64,000 nt of DNA from Gemmatimonadota bacterium. Its GTDB lineage: Bacteria > JAAXHH01. The notes below the pieces were generated by a model that saw only the letters and a list, made by a program, of their open reading frames with translations, searched no databases and was not told the origin of the DNA. The DNA lies in contig JAPPBT010000058.1 of NCBI GenBank assembly GCA_026702745.1, positions 1 through 64,000 of the forward strand, given 5' to 3'. The stretch's first letter is position 1. Each line of letters starts with the position of its first letter. The position numbers and the translations under genes are program-made. Positions 16,535 to 26,902 of the stretch are shown one piece after another.

Positions 16535-18850
16535 ATGCCGGCCGGGAGAAGTCTAAGCGCCGCCGGTCGTACCTGGTACGTCCTCGTCGTCACCGTGATG
16601 CTGGCCGCCGTCGGTCCCCGGGAATACGCACTCGGACAGGTGGACCGGGCCAGGGCCCTGGAGCATTACGCGGAGGGCGGCCTTCACGAAGCCAGGAACG
16701 ATCCGGCCAATGCGATCGAATCCTATCTCCAGGCGCTGGAGTACGATTCCACCTCCGCGGAAATCCACACCGCCCTCGCCCGGGCCTACTACCGCGTGAC
16801 GGAGCGCGACAAGGCACAGCAACACGCCTCGACGGCGGTGGAGCTCGATTCGACGGCCACGGAGTCCTGGTTCATACTCGGCAGGTACCAGGCCGAACTG
16901 GGCAGGTACGTGCCGGCCCGGGCCGCTTTCGAGCGGGTCGTCAAGCTGGAACCGGACCATATCGAGGCCCATATCGCCCTTTCCCAGCTGGCGAGCCGGC
17001 TGAACGATCCAGATGCCGCGCTTAAGGAACTGGAAACGGTGAGCCGCCTGGCTCCGCGCAATCCCGAATTCCTCTTCAAGCTGGCCGATGTCTACAAGCA
17101 GAGAGGGATGTACGACAAGGCGGTCATCGCGTTGCAGAAGGTGCTCGATGACTATCCGGACTCGATACCCGCCCGGGTGGGCCTGACGGAGATTTATGAG
17201 CAACGGCGGCAGTGGGACCGGGCCGTCGTCATGTACCGGGAAATCATCGCGCTGGGTCCCGACCGGGAAGCGGCCCTGCGGCACCGGCTCGCGCGCCTCC
17301 TGAGGTTCCTCGGCCGGGCGGGCGAAGCGGTCGAGGAGTACCGCGTGCTGCTGGAGCACAACCGGACCTCCCCGGCCCTGTGGGCGGAACTGGGGGAGGC
17401 CTACCAGGACCTCGGCGAGGCGGAGCAGGCGCTTTCCACCCTGGGGGAGGGCCTCGAACTGCACCCCGGCTCGGCGGAGCTTCATGGAACGCTGGGCGAC
17501 GTGCTGCTCGACCAGGACAAGCCGGCGGAAGCCGTAGCGCCGCTGCAGCAGGCGATCGCCCTTGACGAGCGCGAAGTGAGATACCGGATCGGCCTGGGGA
17601 TGGCCTATCGCGCCACCGGGCGGGCTGAACAGGCCGTGCATGCGCTGAACGAGGGCCTGGGCGTCCTGGGAGACCACCCCGATCTCTACCTGAACCTGGG
17701 CTTCGTCTACCAGGAAGAAGGCCTCTTTCCCCTCGCCGTCGCGGCGTACAGGTCGGCCATCGCCGCGGATCCCGCACACGGACGGAGCTGGATTTCGCTG
17801 GGATACGCCCTCATGGAACAGGGACAGACGCAGGAGGGCATCGCCGCGTTGCATGAAGGCGTGGAGCAGTTGCCGGACGACGTTACCCTGCGCCTGAACC
17901 TGGCGAACGTCTACCTGGACAACGGGATGTACAACCAGGCCATCGACCAGTCGCAGAAGAGCATCGGCATCAACCGCCATGATCCGCGCGGGTGGATCAG
18001 CCTGAGCCTGGCCTATCTCCGCCAGGACCAGTTCGCGCAGGCCGAACGCGTGCTCACCCAGGCCCTGTCGATCCTGCCCGATATGCCCGAGTTCTACCTG
18101 TACCTGGGCGTGAGTTTCATGTCCCGGGAAGCGTTCGACCAGGCCGGCGAACACTTCCGCAAGGTCGTGGAGCTCAACCCGCAGGACGGAAGAGCATGGG
18201 TGAATCTCGGCCTTTCCCATCTGCGCCAGGAAGATTACGAGACCGGCATTCAGGTCCTTCGCGACGGGTTGGAAAAAGCGCCCGGGAACCCCGACCTGTG
18301 GTTCTACCTGGGATACGCCCATACCGAGCAGGAGGATTACGAAGAAGCCATCGCAATCACGAAAGAAGCGGTCGAGCGGTTCAACGACCACCACCGCCTC
18401 CATTTCCTGCTGGCACAGAACTACGACCAGTCGGGCCAGTTCGAGAAAGCCGTAGCCACCTTCGAGATCGCCCTTGAAATCGATCCCGAAGACATCTACA
18501 CCCTGAACTACCTGGGATACATCCTGGCCGACCGGGGCCTGCGGCTCGAAGAAGCCAAGGTTATGATTGAAAAGGCCCTCGAGGAAGCCCCGGAAAACGG
18601 CGCGTTCCTCGACAGCCTGGGGTGGGTGTACTACCGGCTGGGCGACTACCGGAAAGCGCGGGAGTACGTGGAAAAGGCCCTGCAATACGAAGATACGAGC
18701 GCCACGGTGCACGACCATCTCGGGGACATCTACAGCCGGCTCGGCATGCACAGGAGCGCCGAACGTTACTGGAAGCGCGCCCTCGAAATGGAAGACATAA
18801 CCCCCGAAGAAACCGAAGAGATCCGGCAGAAGCTCCAGGATGCCAGGTAA
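16535..18850 (+). CDS. Exported tetratricopeptide-repeat protein
   Basis: The 771-residue product has an N-terminal hydrophobic signal (about residues 13-35, cleavage near ALGQ) and then about twenty 34-residue TPR units through to the end, with typical YxxALxxxP-type spacing. It likely sits in the periplasm as a scaffold. The start at ATG 16535 follows AAGGGAGG. An earlier in-frame ATG at 16487 overlaps rseP and would bury the signal sequence. It overlaps the following lipoprotein gene by 11 nt, so the two are probably co-translated and may act together at the outer membrane. No enzymatic domain is seen. Confidence 0.8.
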   Translation: MPAGRSLSAAGRTWYVLVVTVMLAAVGPREYALGQVDRARALEHYAEGGLHEARNDPANAIESYLQALEYDSTSAEIHTALARAYYRVTERDKAQQHASTAVELDSTATESWFILGRYQAELGRYVPARAAFERVVKLEPDHIEAHIALSQLASRLNDPDAALKELETVSRLAPRNPEFLFKLADVYKQRGMYDKAVIALQKVLDDYPDSIPARVGLTEIYEQRRQWDRAVVMYREIIALGPDREAALRHRLARLLRFLGRAGEAVEEYRVLLEHNRTSPALWAELGEAYQDLGEAEQALSTLGEGLELHPGSAELHGTLGDVLLDQDKPAEAVAPLQQAIALDEREVRYRIGLGMAYRATGRAEQAVHALNEGLGVLGDHPDLYLNLGFVYQEEGLFPLAVAAYRSAIAADPAHGRSWISLGYALMEQGQTQEGIAALHEGVEQLPDDVTLRLNLANVYLDNGMYNQAIDQSQKSIGINRHDPRGWISLSLAYLRQDQFAQAERVLTQALSILPDMPEFYLYLGVSFMSREAFDQAGEHFRKVVELNPQDGRAWVNLGLSHLRQEDYETGIQVLRDGLEKAPGNPDLWFYLGYAHTEQEDYEEAIAITKEAVERFNDHHRLHFLLAQNYDQSGQFEKAVATFEIALEIDPEDIYTLNYLGYILADRGLRLEEAKVMIEKALEEAPENGAFLDSLGWVYYRLGDYRKAREYVEKALQYEDTSATVHDHLGDIYSRLGMHRSAERYWKRALEMEDITPEETEEIRQKLQDAR

Positions 18851-19709
18851 AGTGCCCGGACGGTTTCGGACACTCGCCTGCCTCGGGCTCCTGCTGCTGT
18901 CCTGCCGTCCACCGCCTCCAGCGCCGCCGCCCCTGCCGGTCGAACTGCTGCTCCAGGAGATCGATGCGGCTTCCATGCGCCTTCAGGACTTCCGGGGCAG
19001 CGCACGTGTGGAGACTACCTACGCGGACCGCCGGGGCCGCGCGTCCCTCCGTATTCGGTACCTCAGCCCGGCGCAGTTCCGTATCGACGTGCACGGCGCC
19101 CTGTTCGAGATCCTCGCCGTCGTACTGATCCACGACCTCCACGTGCGGTTGTACGTGCCCCGGGAAAACACGGTGTTCGAAGGTACGCTCGCGGCGCGCG
19201 ACGCGTCCATACCCGGACTCGACCTGACGCTGGACGACGTGCACGCCGCCGTGACCGGGACCATAGCGCCCGGCAGGTACCCGGGGTCGTCCGTCACCGA
19301 CTACCGCCGCGAAGGAAACCTGGCGGTCATCACACTTGGGGTCGAAGGCGGCCGTAGGACGCTGTGGATCGATACGGGCAGCATGACGGTCACGCGCGAG
19401 GTGTCGGAATCTCCCGTGAACCACGGGTCCGTCACCCTTTCAGTCACCAGGACCTTCGAACGTTTTCGAAACCGGAACGGAGTCTGGAGGCCGGACCGCG
19501 TTCGCATCACCCGTGACGGCCCCGGGGCGGGGACGTTCGAACTGACCTACCGGACCCAGTCGATCAACCGAGGGCTGCGGCCGTCCGACATCGAAGTGCG
19601 GCTCCCTGAAACCGTCGTTCGCCGTCCCCCGGAAGAGGCGGGGGCGGTCTTCGAAACCGTGGATGGGACACCGTCACCGGGTACGTCTGATACCCGACAA
19701 TTCCCTTGA
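18840..19709 (+). CDS. Outer-membrane-type lipoprotein, DUF4292/LolB-like
   Basis: The 289-residue product has a lipoprotein signal with lipobox LLLSC (Cys 22) and a proline-rich linker. The mature domain then runs AASMRLQDFRGSARVETTYADRRGRASLRIRYL-type beta strands, resembling the DUF4292/LolA-LolB half-barrel fold. Such proteins are thought to bind lipids or help outer-membrane assembly. The fold call is by pattern only. The start overlaps the TPR gene, and the stop codon lies within the tRNA-His promoter -35 box. Confidence 0.6.
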   Translation: MPGKVPGRFRTLACLGLLLLSCRPPPPAPPPLPVELLLQEIDAASMRLQDFRGSARVETTYADRRGRASLRIRYLSPAQFRIDVHGALFEILAVVLIHDLHVRLYVPRENTVFEGTLAARDASIPGLDLTLDDVHAAVTGTIAPGRYPGSSVTDYRREGNLAVITLGVEGGRRTLWIDTGSMTVTREVSESPVNHGSVTLSVTRTFERFRNRNGVWRPDRVRITRDGPGAGTFELTYRTQSINRGLRPSDIEVRLPETVVRRPPEEAGAVFETVDGTPSPGTSDTRQFP

Positions 19710-19735
19710 CAGCCGTTTGGTATCCCGCCTATATT
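19706..19735 (+). promoter_or_regulatory. Promoter of tRNA-His
   Basis: TTGACA (19706-19711), an 18-bp spacer and TATATT (19730-19735), with the tRNA 5' end 23 bp further on. Confidence 0.75.
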
Positions 19736-19757
19736 GCCTGCTCCATTCGTCGGTGAT

Positions 19758-19832
19758 GGTGGGCATAGCTCAGTTGGTTAGAGCGCTAGACTGTGGCTCT
19801 GGAGGTCGCGGGTTCGAATCCCGTTGCCCACC
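19758..19832 (+). tRNA. tRNA-His (GTG)
   Basis: The full cloverleaf can be drawn: acceptor GTGGGCA with TGCCCAC, D-arm GCTC...GAGC, anticodon stem CTAGA/TCTGG around loop CTGTGGC (anticodon GTG), and a T-arm with GTTCGAATC. The extra 5' G at 19758 opposite discriminator C is the tRNA-His identity element. CCA is not encoded. Confidence 0.95.
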
Positions 19833-19884
19833 CTTAAAACAGGACGCTTTCTACCCGCCCGGACCGGATTCACCGCGCGCCAGG

Positions 19885-19923
19885 GACTCGACGGTGGCAC
19901 GACAAGGATTCGATGGTGGCACG
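19885..19923 (+). repeat. Imperfect 22-bp-period duplication before efp
   Basis: GACTCGACGGTGGCACG (19885-19901) and GATTCGATGGTGGCACG (19907-19923) differ at two positions. They lie in the 160-bp spacer between tRNA-His and efp, which holds no gene. Confidence 0.6.
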
Positions 19924-19996
19924 CCCGGGTTTTTGGCGGGGAACCGGTTGCCGCGTAAGGGCCGATGAAGCAGGCAAAGGAGACCACCCGGATCTT

Positions 19997-20554
19997 ATGG
20001 TGAACGCTACGGACCTGCGCACCGGTATGACCATAAGGATCGATGGATCCATTTATGCCATCACGGGTTGCGAACACATCAAACCGGGCAAGGGAACGGC
20101 CTTCTCGCGCACCCGCCTGAAGCATATCCACACCGGGGCCGTGATCGAGAAGACCTACAAAGCCTCGGACAAGCTGGAAGACGTGCGGGTGGAACGGCGC
20201 AAGGCCCAGTTCCAGTACACCGACGGCGACATGTACTACATGATGGACCTGGAGACCTACGAACAGGTGCCGGTAGGCGCGTCAATCATCGGCGACAACA
20301 AGGATTACATCAAGGACAGCATGACACTCGAACTGCTCACCGCGGACCAGGGCGTCGTGGGCATCGAAATGCCGAATTTCATCGAGCTGGAAGTGACGCA
20401 GACCGATCCGGGTATACGCGGCGATACCGCGACGGGAGGCACCAAGCCGGCCACGCTCGAGAGCGGCGCCGTGGTGCAGGTCCCGCTGTTCATCAACCCC
20501 GGCGACGTGCTGCGCATCGATACGCGGTCCCGCGAATACGTGGAGCGGGTGTAA
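19997..20554 (+). CDS. efp: Elongation factor P
   Basis: The 185-residue product has three OB-like domains and the conserved loop [17 protein letters not shown], whose PGKG lysine is the residue modified in many bacteria. The C-terminal signature [29 protein letters not shown] is also present. It relieves ribosome stalling at polyproline. That suits a genome encoding Gly-Gly-Pro runs, but the link is only suggestive. The order efp-accB-accC is common in bacteria. ATG 19997 gives the family length; an upstream in-frame extension is not conserved. Confidence 0.96.
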   Translation: MVNATDLRTGMTIRIDGSIYAITGCEHIKPGKGTAFSRTRLKHIHTGAVIEKTYKASDKLEDVRVERRKAQFQYTDGDMYYMMDLETYEQVPVGASIIGDNKDYIKDSMTLELLTADQGVVGIEMPNFIELEVTQTDPGIRGDTATGGTKPATLESGAVVQVPLFINPGDVLRIDTRSREYVERV

Positions 20555-20576
20555 CCGCCCTTCCGAGGAGCCTGAC

Positions 20577-21044
20577 ATGGGAATCGATGAGGTGCTCAAG
20601 CTGATCGAATCGCTGCGGGATACGGACATCCAGGAAGTCGAGGTGGCCGAGGGCGACCGCAAGATCAGGATCGTACGCATGACGCCCGGCGCGACCGCGA
20701 CCGCCGTCCCCGCGCCCGTTGCGGACCCGCACGTACAGGCCGCCGCACCGCCCGCGGAACACGTGCAGCAGGACGACGGCCGGGCAGACTCCGCGGACAA
20801 TACCTACGTCGAGGTGACCTCGCCCATGGTGGGCACCTTCTACCGGTCACCCGAGCCCGACGCCGAACCCTTCGTTCAGGAGCAGGACCGGATCAGCTCC
20901 GGCCAGCAGCTGTGCATCATCGAAGCCATGAAGCTGATGAACCCCATCCAGTCCGAATTGAACGGGCGCGTGATGGCCATCCTGGTGGAAGACGCCCAGC
21001 CCGTCGAGTACGGCCAACCGTTGTTTCTGATCGAACCGGCATAG
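20577..21044 (+). CDS. accB: Biotin carboxyl carrier protein of acetyl-CoA carboxylase
   Basis: The 155-residue product has an N-terminal helix ([21 protein letters not shown]), an Ala/Pro-rich linker, and a C-terminal biotinyl domain with [21 protein letters not shown], the thumb typical of AccB, and the biotinylated Lys in EAMKLMN. It carries carboxyl-biotin between AccC and the carboxyltransferase in fatty-acid synthesis. It lies 22 bp after efp and 6 bp before accC. Confidence 0.96.
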   Translation: MGIDEVLKLIESLRDTDIQEVEVAEGDRKIRIVRMTPGATATAVPAPVADPHVQAAAPPAEHVQQDDGRADSADNTYVEVTSPMVGTFYRSPEPDAEPFVQEQDRISSGQQLCIIEAMKLMNPIQSELNGRVMAILVEDAQPVEYGQPLFLIEPA

Positions 21045-21050
21045 GAAGCG

Positions 21051-22397
21051 ATGTTCCAGAAGATCCTCATCGCCAACCGCGGCGAGATCGCCCTCCGCGT
21101 CATCCGCTCGTGCAAAGAGTTGAACATCGCGACGCTGGCCGTCCACTCCGAAACGGACCAGGACTCCCTCCATGTCCGCTTCGCCGACGAGGCGGTCTGC
21201 ATCGGCAGCAACGCGCCGAACGACAGCTACCTGAACATACCCCGCATCATCAGCGCGGCGGAAATCATGAACGCCGACGCCGTGCATCCCGGATACGGTT
21301 TTCTGTCCGAGAACCCCCACTTCGCCGAGGTTTGCGAATCCTGCGACATCGCCTTCATCGGACCGCCGTCCAGGGCCATCCGCCTCATGGGCGACAAGGC
21401 CGAAGCGCGAAAGACGGTGGCGGCGTCTGAAGTCCCCACCATACCGGGCACGGAGGACGTCGTCTCCGACGAGGACGCCGCGGTAGAGGCATCCGGCGAG
21501 GTCGGGTTTCCCCTGGTCATCAAGGCCTCCGCCGGGGGAGGCGGACGGGGTATACGCATCGTCCGCGACGCGAACGAGTTGCGCGAAGCCTTCCGCCTGG
21601 CTTCACGGGAGGCCCAGAACGCCTTCAACAACCCCGCGCTGTACCTGGAGAGGTATATTGAAAAGGCCCGGCATATCGAGGTGCAGGTACTGGGCGACCG
21701 GCACGGCCAGGTCGTCCACCTCGGCGAGCGAGACTGTTCGATCCAGCGGCGCAGGCAGAAGCTCATCGAAGAGTCGCCGTCCCCCTTTGTCGATGACGAG
21801 CTTCGTACCGGGCTGGGAGAGGCGGCGCTGCGCGCGGCGCGGGCGATCGACTACGAAAACGCGGGCACCGTCGAGTTCCTCGTGACCGAGGACCGCCAGT
21901 TCTACTTCATGGAGATGAACACGCGCATCCAGGTGGAACACCCCGTGACGGAAATGGTCGTTTCACAGGACCTCGTAAAGGAACAGATCCGTGTCGCCGC
22001 GGGCCATCCCCTCGGATTCGCGCAGGAAGACGTGCAAATGCGGGGACACGCCATCGAATGCCGGATAAACGCCGAGGACCCTGACCGGAACTTCATGCCC
22101 TCCACGGGCGAGATCACGAGTTTCCACACGCCGGGCGGATACGGGGTACGGGTGGACAGCCACGTGTACGCCCAGTACGTCGTCACGCCCTTCTACGACT
22201 CCATGCTGGCTAAACTGATCGTATGGGGCATGGACCGGGAGGAAGCGATGACCCGGACCGAGCGGGCCTTGGAGGAGTTCATCGTCGAGGGCATCAACAC
22301 GACAATACCGTTCCACCAGTTTATGCTGAAGCATCCGACCTTCCGTTCCGGGGAGGCGGATACGGACTTTGTTGAATCCTTGAGTACCCTGACTTGA
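21051..22397 (+). CDS. accC: Biotin carboxylase subunit of acetyl-CoA carboxylase
   Basis: The 448-residue product is standard Acc[30 protein letters not shown], the ATP-grasp [10 protein letters not shown] loop, [20 protein letters not shown], and [16 protein letters not shown]. It carboxylates the biotin on AccB using ATP and bicarbonate. It is directly coupled to accB. Confidence 0.97.
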   Translation: MFQKILIANRGEIALRVIRSCKELNIATLAVHSETDQDSLHVRFADEAVCIGSNAPNDSYLNIPRIISAAEIMNADAVHPGYGFLSENPHFAEVCESCDIAFIGPPSRAIRLMGDKAEARKTVAASEVPTIPGTEDVVSDEDAAVEASGEVGFPLVIKASAGGGGRGIRIVRDANELREAFRLASREAQNAFNNPALYLERYIEKARHIEVQVLGDRHGQVVHLGERDCSIQRRRQKLIEESPSPFVDDELRTGLGEAALRAARAIDYENAGTVEFLVTEDRQFYFMEMNTRIQVEHPVTEMVVSQDLVKEQIRVAAGHPLGFAQEDVQMRGHAIECRINAEDPDRNFMPSTGEITSFHTPGGYGVRVDSHVYAQYVVTPFYDSMLAKLIVWGMDREEAMTRTERALEEFIVEGINTTIPFHQFMLKHPTFRSGEADTDFVESLSTLT

Positions 22398-22453
22398 CGA
22401 ATTGACCGGCAGCGACGGCCCGCATCGGCCCCGTGCGCCGGAGAAAGGAACGC

Positions 22454-22834
22454 ATGAACACGCCCTCAGATCTCCGCTATTCGGCCGAACACGAGTGGGT
22501 ACGCCTGGAGGGCGACATCGCCACCGTCGGCATCACGGACTTCGCGCAGTCCGAACTCGGCGACATCGTTTTTGTGGAGCTGCCTTCGGAAGGCGACCCC
22601 GTGGCCGAGATGGGCGTATTCGGGGCGGTGGAAGCCGTGAAGACCGTGTCGGACCTCTACAGTCCGATGGGCGGGACCGTGACGGAGGTCAACGACGACC
22701 TGGAAGACAATCCCGAAGCGGTCAACCAGGACCCCTATGGCGACGGTTGGATGATCCGGTTGAAGGTGGACGATGCGGGCGCCTTCACCAGCCTGATGAC
22801 CGCCGAGGACTACAGGTCCTTCGTCGGCGCCTGA
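22454..22834 (+). CDS. gcvH: Glycine cleavage system H protein
   Basis: The 126-residue product has the H-protein pattern: RYSAEHEWVRLEGD, VGITDFAQSELGDIVFVELP, and the lipoyl Lys in GAVEAVKTVSDLYSP. It shuttles the aminomethyl group between P, T and L proteins. ATG 22454 follows AAAGGAA. Its 3' end appears again in two degenerate copies downstream. gcvPA and gcvPB follow; no gcvT is present here, and lpdA (L protein) is 38 kb away. Confidence 0.95.
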   Translation: MNTPSDLRYSAEHEWVRLEGDIATVGITDFAQSELGDIVFVELPSEGDPVAEMGVFGAVEAVKTVSDLYSPMGGTVTEVNDDLEDNPEAVNQDPYGDGWMIRLKVDDAGAFTSLMTAEDYRSFVGA

Positions 22835-22907
22835 GAGGGTGCGGATTACCGTTCCTTCGCTGGTGCGCGAGGCGGCCGCAGACCATCACTCCTTCGCCGG
22901 CGCCTGA
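22805..22907 (+). repeat. Degenerate triplication of the gcvH 3' end
   Basis: Three ~30-bp copies with 36-37 bp period: 22805-22834 (gcvH, coding DYRSFVGA then stop), 22841-22870 (DYRSFAGA), and 22878-22907 (DHHSFAGA then stop). They fill most of the spacer before gcvPA. Confidence 0.75.
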
Positions 22908-22932
22908 AGCGGCCGACCCCTGCGGAGCATCC

Positions 22933-24276
22933 ATGACGTACATCCCCAACACCGACGCCGACCGCCAGGCCATGATGAAAGCCATCGGCATCGGGTCGGT
23001 CGAAGAACTGCTGACCGTCGTCCCGGACGACGTCCGGCTCGACCGCCCCCTGGACCTTCCGCCCGCCCTGTCGGAACTCGAACTCCACGATACGATGGGC
23101 GAGATGGCCGCCCGCAACGGTTCGGCGGACCGGATGGCATCCTTCGTGGGCGGCGGCATGTACGATCACTTCGTACCCAGCGCTATCGGCCACCTGGCCG
23201 GCCGCTCTGAGTTCCTGACCTCCTACACGCCCTACCAGCCGGAAGTAAGCCAGGGCACGCTCCAGGGTATTTACGAGTTCCAGACGATGATCTGCGAATT
23301 GACGGGCCTGGAGGTAGCCAACGCCTCTATGTACGACGGCGCCTCGGCGACGGCGGAAGCGGCCATGCTGGCCCGGTCGGCCACTGGGCGCGACCGCGTG
23401 ATCCTCGCGGGCAGCGTGCACCCTCATTACGTCGAGACGGTGCATACCTACGCCCACGGGCCGGGCATCGAGGTGGAAACGCTGCCCTGCCCGAACGGCA
23501 CGCTGGATCCCGACCTGCTGAAGCCGGCTCTGACCGACGACACAGCCTGCGTGATCGTCCAGCATCCCAATTTTTTCGGCTGCCTGGAATCCATGGGCGA
23601 CCTGGAACGGGTCGTGCACGGAGCGGGCGCCCTCCTGGTCATGGCCGTGGACCCGATCTCCCTCGGGGTCATCGAGTCTCCTGGCGCCTACGGCGCGGAC
23701 ATCGCCGTGGGAGAGGGGCAGGCCCTGGGCAACCAGGTGAGTTTCGGTGGACCGGCCCTGGGGTTCTTCGCGGCGCGGGACCGCTTCGTCCGGCGCATGC
23801 CCGGGCGCATCGCGGGGCAAACCGTCGACCAGGAGAACCGACGGGGGTTCGTCCTTACGCTGCAGGCCCGCGAACAGCATATCCGGCGGGACAAGGCGAC
23901 GTCGAACATCTGCACCAGCCAGCAGCTCAACGCCCTGATGGCGACCATCTACCTGTCATTGATCGGGAAAGAGGGGTTGAAGCAGGTGGCGGAGCTGTGC
24001 CTTCACAAGAGCCACTACGCGGCGGCGCGGATCGCGGACCTGCCCGGTTACGAACTCGCCTTCGACCGGCCGTTCTTCAAGGAATTCGTGGTACGGACGC
24101 CGGCCGCCCCCGGCGAAATCATAACCCGGCTCGCAGGCGATGGGCTGCTGGCCGGCATTGACCTGGGACGCTTCCCGTCACTGGAGACCGAAGACGGCCT
24201 GCTGATCGCGGTGACGGAGCGGCGGACGCGTGCCCAGATCGACCGGCTGGTCGAATCGCTGGGACGATTCAGTTGA
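22933..24276 (+). CDS. gcvPA: Glycine dehydrogenase (decarboxylating) subunit 1
   Basis: The 447-residue product matches the alpha-type P-protein subunit: MTYIPNTDADRQAMM opening, SFVGGGMYDHFVPSAI, TSYTPYQPEVSQGTLQGIYEFQT, SMYDGASATAEAAMLA. It pairs with GcvPB to decarboxylate glycine. The long open frame upstream (from 22402) is not conserved; ATG 22933 is the family start. Confidence 0.95.
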   Translation: MTYIPNTDADRQAMMKAIGIGSVEELLTVVPDDVRLDRPLDLPPALSELELHDTMGEMAARNGSADRMASFVGGGMYDHFVPSAIGHLAGRSEFLTSYTPYQPEVSQGTLQGIYEFQTMICELTGLEVANASMYDGASATAEAAMLARSATGRDRVILAGSVHPHYVETVHTYAHGPGIEVETLPCPNGTLDPDLLKPALTDDTACVIVQHPNFFGCLESMGDLERVVHGAGALLVMAVDPISLGVIESPGAYGADIAVGEGQALGNQVSFGGPALGFFAARDRFVRRMPGRIAGQTVDQENRRGFVLTLQAREQHIRRDKATSNICTSQQLNALMATIYLSLIGKEGLKQVAELCLHKSHYAAARIADLPGYELAFDRPFFKEFVVRTPAAPGEIITRLAGDGLLAGIDLGRFPSLETEDGLLIAVTERRTRAQIDRLVESLGRFS

Positions 24277-24362
24277 GTTTCGCCGGCTGCGGGCAGTCCA
24301 GTCAGACTCGCGAGCGCAGTACCTGCTGAATATGAGAAAGACGCATCCTGAAAGGTCGTAGA

Positions 24363-25865
24363 TTGTCGGAACCGCTTATATTTGAACTGAGCTCTCCCGG
24401 ACGAAGTGGCGTCTCGCTGCCCGCGCCGGACGTGCCCGTCAAGCCGGTTGCGTCGTACCTGCCCGAAGCGGACCTCCGCGGCACGCCGCCCGAGTTGCCC
24501 GAAGTCAGCGAGGTCGACGTCGTCCGCCACTATACCCGGCTGTCCACCCTGAACTATCATCCGGACCGGGCCATGTACCCCCTGGGTTCGTGCACCATCA
24601 AGCACAACCCGAAGGTCAACGAGGACATGGCGGCATTGCCGGGGTTCGCGCGGTTGCACCCCATGCAGCAGGACGAGACCTGCCAGGGCGGTCTTCAGCT
24701 GATGTACGAGCTTTCGAGAGACCTCGCGGAGATCGCCGGTTTGGAAGGGGTCACGCTGCAGCCTGCGGCGGGGGCCCACGGCGAACTGACCGGCCTGATG
24801 ATCATGCGGGCCTATCACGAAGCGCGCGGACATGCCCGGCGCAAGGTCATCATCCCCGATTCGGCCCACGGCACCAACCCGGCCAGTGTCACCCTGGTGG
24901 GCTACGAAACGGTGCAGATCCCGACCAATGCCCACGGGCTCGTAGACACCGGCCGGCTGGCGGAGCTGATCGACGAGGAGACGGCCGCCTTCATGCTCAC
25001 AAATCCGAACACGCTGGGGCTCTTCGAATCGGAGATACGCACCATCGCGGACATCGTCCACAACGCCGGGGCGCTGCTCTACATGGACGGGGCAAACCTC
25101 AACGCGGTCCTCGGCATAACCCGGCCCGGCGACATGGGGTTCGACGTCGTCCACTTCAACCTGCACAAGACCTTTTCCACGCCCCACGGGGGCGGCGGAC
25201 CGGGAGCGGGACCCGTGGGCGTGCGGAGCGACCTCGTCCGGTTCCTGCCGACACCTGTGCCGGTGAAGGACGGCGACGGGTACCGGTTCGACTTCGACCG
25301 GCCGGATTCCATCGGCCGCGTCCGCGGTTTCGGCGGCAGCTTCGGCATGATGGTCCGGGCTTACGCCTATATCCGGGCCAACGGTCCCGACGGGTTGCGC
25401 CAGGTGAGCGAGAACGCCATCCTGAACGCCAACTACATCATGCGGCGCCTGGAAAAACGCTACCCCCGCACCGTCCTCGTCCACGGCACCCAGAAGGAGA
25501 CCCCGATTCCCGCCGAAGTGCCCTGCCAGCACGAGTTCGTGGCCTCCGGCACCCGGTTCCGCGCCCACGGCGTCCGGATGCTGGACATCGCCAAGCGCCT
25601 GCTCGACTACGGTTTCTACGCACCGACGATCTACTTCCCACTCATCGTGCCCGAGGCAGCCATGGTCGAACCCACCGAGACCGAGAGCAAGGAGTCCATC
25701 GACCGGTTCATCGATGCCATGACGGCCATCGCCGAAGAAGTGGAGAACGACCCGGAACTGGTCCGGAACGCCCCCCACACCACGCCGGTCGGCCGCCTCG
25801 ACGAGGCGCGCGCCGCCCATCCGAAGACCCTGAACTTGCGGTACCGGAAGTCGCTGGCGGAGTAG
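24363..25865 (+). CDS. gcvPB: Glycine dehydrogenase (decarboxylating) subunit 2
   Basis: The 500-residue product carries the catalytic PLP site: [24 protein letters not shown] with the Schiff-base Lys, and [18 protein letters not shown] near the N-terminus. Together with GcvPA it replaces the ~950-residue single-chain P protein. The TTG start follows ~86 bp after gcvPA. I saw no glycine riboswitch in the spacers of this cluster. Confidence 0.95.
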   Translation: MSEPLIFELSSPGRSGVSLPAPDVPVKPVASYLPEADLRGTPPELPEVSEVDVVRHYTRLSTLNYHPDRAMYPLGSCTIKHNPKVNEDMAALPGFARLHPMQQDETCQGGLQLMYELSRDLAEIAGLEGVTLQPAAGAHGELTGLMIMRAYHEARGHARRKVIIPDSAHGTNPASVTLVGYETVQIPTNAHGLVDTGRLAELIDEETAAFMLTNPNTLGLFESEIRTIADIVHNAGALLYMDGANLNAVLGITRPGDMGFDVVHFNLHKTFSTPHGGGGPGAGPVGVRSDLVRFLPTPVPVKDGDGYRFDFDRPDSIGRVRGFGGSFGMMVRAYAYIRANGPDGLRQVSENAILNANYIMRRLEKRYPRTVLVHGTQKETPIPAEVPCQHEFVASGTRFRAHGVRMLDIAKRLLDYGFYAPTIYFPLIVPEAAMVEPTETESKESIDRFIDAMTAIAEEVENDPELVRNAPHTTPVGRLDEARAAHPKTLNLRYRKSLAE

Positions 25866-25878
25866 GGCCGATCCATCC

Positions 25879-26685
25879 TCAGCCGGCCATCATCCGGTCG
25901 TAGGCCGCTTTTGCGGCAACGGATATCTCCACCGAGTCCTTCTCCCAGTATGCCTCCCGGAAGATCTCGACCGACAGGGCACCCGCAAAGCCTTTCTCCC
26001 GCAATACGCCCATCATGTCCTTCAGGGGAAGCACGCCTTCGCCCATGTAGACGCGGTGCTGGTCGGTCAGGTCGGCCGGCGGCAGGTCCTCGCAGTCGTC
26101 AACGTGGACGATCAGCAGCAATTCGGTGGGGATAGCCCGAATGTCGTCGAGCGGTACGCCCGACTTGTAGTAGTGGAAGAAGTCCACCATCAGTCCCAGG
26201 CTGTCGTGCCCGGCTCTATCGATCACCTCCAGGGCTTCGCGGGATCCCGGGATGAAGGGATGTCGCCCAAGGGGCTCGATGGCGATCTTCACGCCGTGGG
26301 CGGCGGCGCGTTCGGCGTAGTCGCGGGCCGTGGCGGCCATGGTATCGTAGGCCTCATACCGATCCATGCCGTCGGGCGGCGCGTCGGCGCAGACGAGGAG
26401 GACGGGGCAGTCGATGGCCGCGGCCACCGCTGCCGCGCGCTCGATGGCCTGAAGCTGCTCCTGGTTGTCGGAGAACCCCACCAGCCCGTAGGGACAGAGC
26501 GAGGCCGCGCGAAGCCCGTGAGCATCCAGACGTGCCTTCAACTCGGCGGTATCGTGGGTTTCCAGGTACGCATCGAGCTTCCTGGACCAGATCTCCACGG
26601 CGTCGAACCCCGCCTCCGCCGCGGCTTCCAGGTCCTGCTCGAGCGTATAGGGCATGGTCGTCGCACCGTTGATGCAGGAATACAT
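25879..26685 (-). CDS. Sugar phosphate isomerase/epimerase (xylose isomerase-like TIM barrel)
   Basis: The 268-residue product has the AP-endonuclease-2-like barrel pattern: EQDLEAAAEAGFDAVEIW, then putative metal ligands in KIAIEPLGRH (Glu), GLMVDFFHYY (Asp), LIVHVDD (His) and GALSVEIF (Glu). Members isomerise or epimerise sugars and inositols; the substrate is unknown. ATG 26685 is chosen because family similarity begins MYSCINGATT; an in-frame ATG at 26781 is possible. It converges with gcvPB (13-bp gap, no clear terminator). Confidence 0.75.
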   Translation of the reverse strand: MYSCINGATTMPYTLEQDLEAAAEAGFDAVEIWSRKLDAYLETHDTAELKARLDAHGLRAASLCPYGLVGFSDNQEQLQAIERAAAVAAAIDCPVLLVCADAPPDGMDRYEAYDTMAATARDYAERAAAHGVKIAIEPLGRHPFIPGSREALEVIDRAGHDSLGLMVDFFHYYKSGVPLDDIRAIPTELLLIVHVDDCEDLPPADLTDQHRVYMGEGVLPLKDMMGVLREKGFAGALSVEIFREAYWEKDSVEISVAAKAAYDRMMAG

Positions 26686-26858
26686 GGTGTGTCCCGCTTC
26701 CTTCGTATTTTGAACCTGGGCTTGAGCGTCCGCGCTTCGGGCCACTACTTGAATACGATCATTCACGGCCTTCGCTCCCAAACGCCTTCAGTCACTTATG
26801 CATAGGTACCTCGTACATTTCGATTGTCAACCGATCTGTGCAGCGCCGTGTTGGCGGC

Positions 26859-26902
26859 GCGCGGATGAAGCTCTGGCGGTGCGCGGATGAAGCTCTGGCG
26901 GT
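26859..26902 (+). repeat. 22-bp perfect tandem duplication
   Basis: Two identical 22-bp units, beginning GCGCGGATGAAGCTC, at 26859-26880 and 26881-26902, in the spacer between the divergent sugar isomerase and purA. A partial third unit (GCGCGG) follows. Confidence 0.9.

Noticed and set aside
16553-18976. An 807-codon minus-strand open frame
   Set aside because: It mirrors the TPR gene codon for codon; the plus strand has signal peptide, repeats and ribosome-binding site.
22402-22932. N-terminal extension of gcvPA to 22402
   Set aside because: The extra sequence overlaps gcvH in another frame, is Arg/Gly-rich, and is not part of the glycine dehydrogenase family.
26785-26830. Minus-strand promoter TTGACA at 26830-26825 for the sugar isomerase
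   Set aside because: The best -10 (TATGCA) lies 20 bp away, too far for a confident call.
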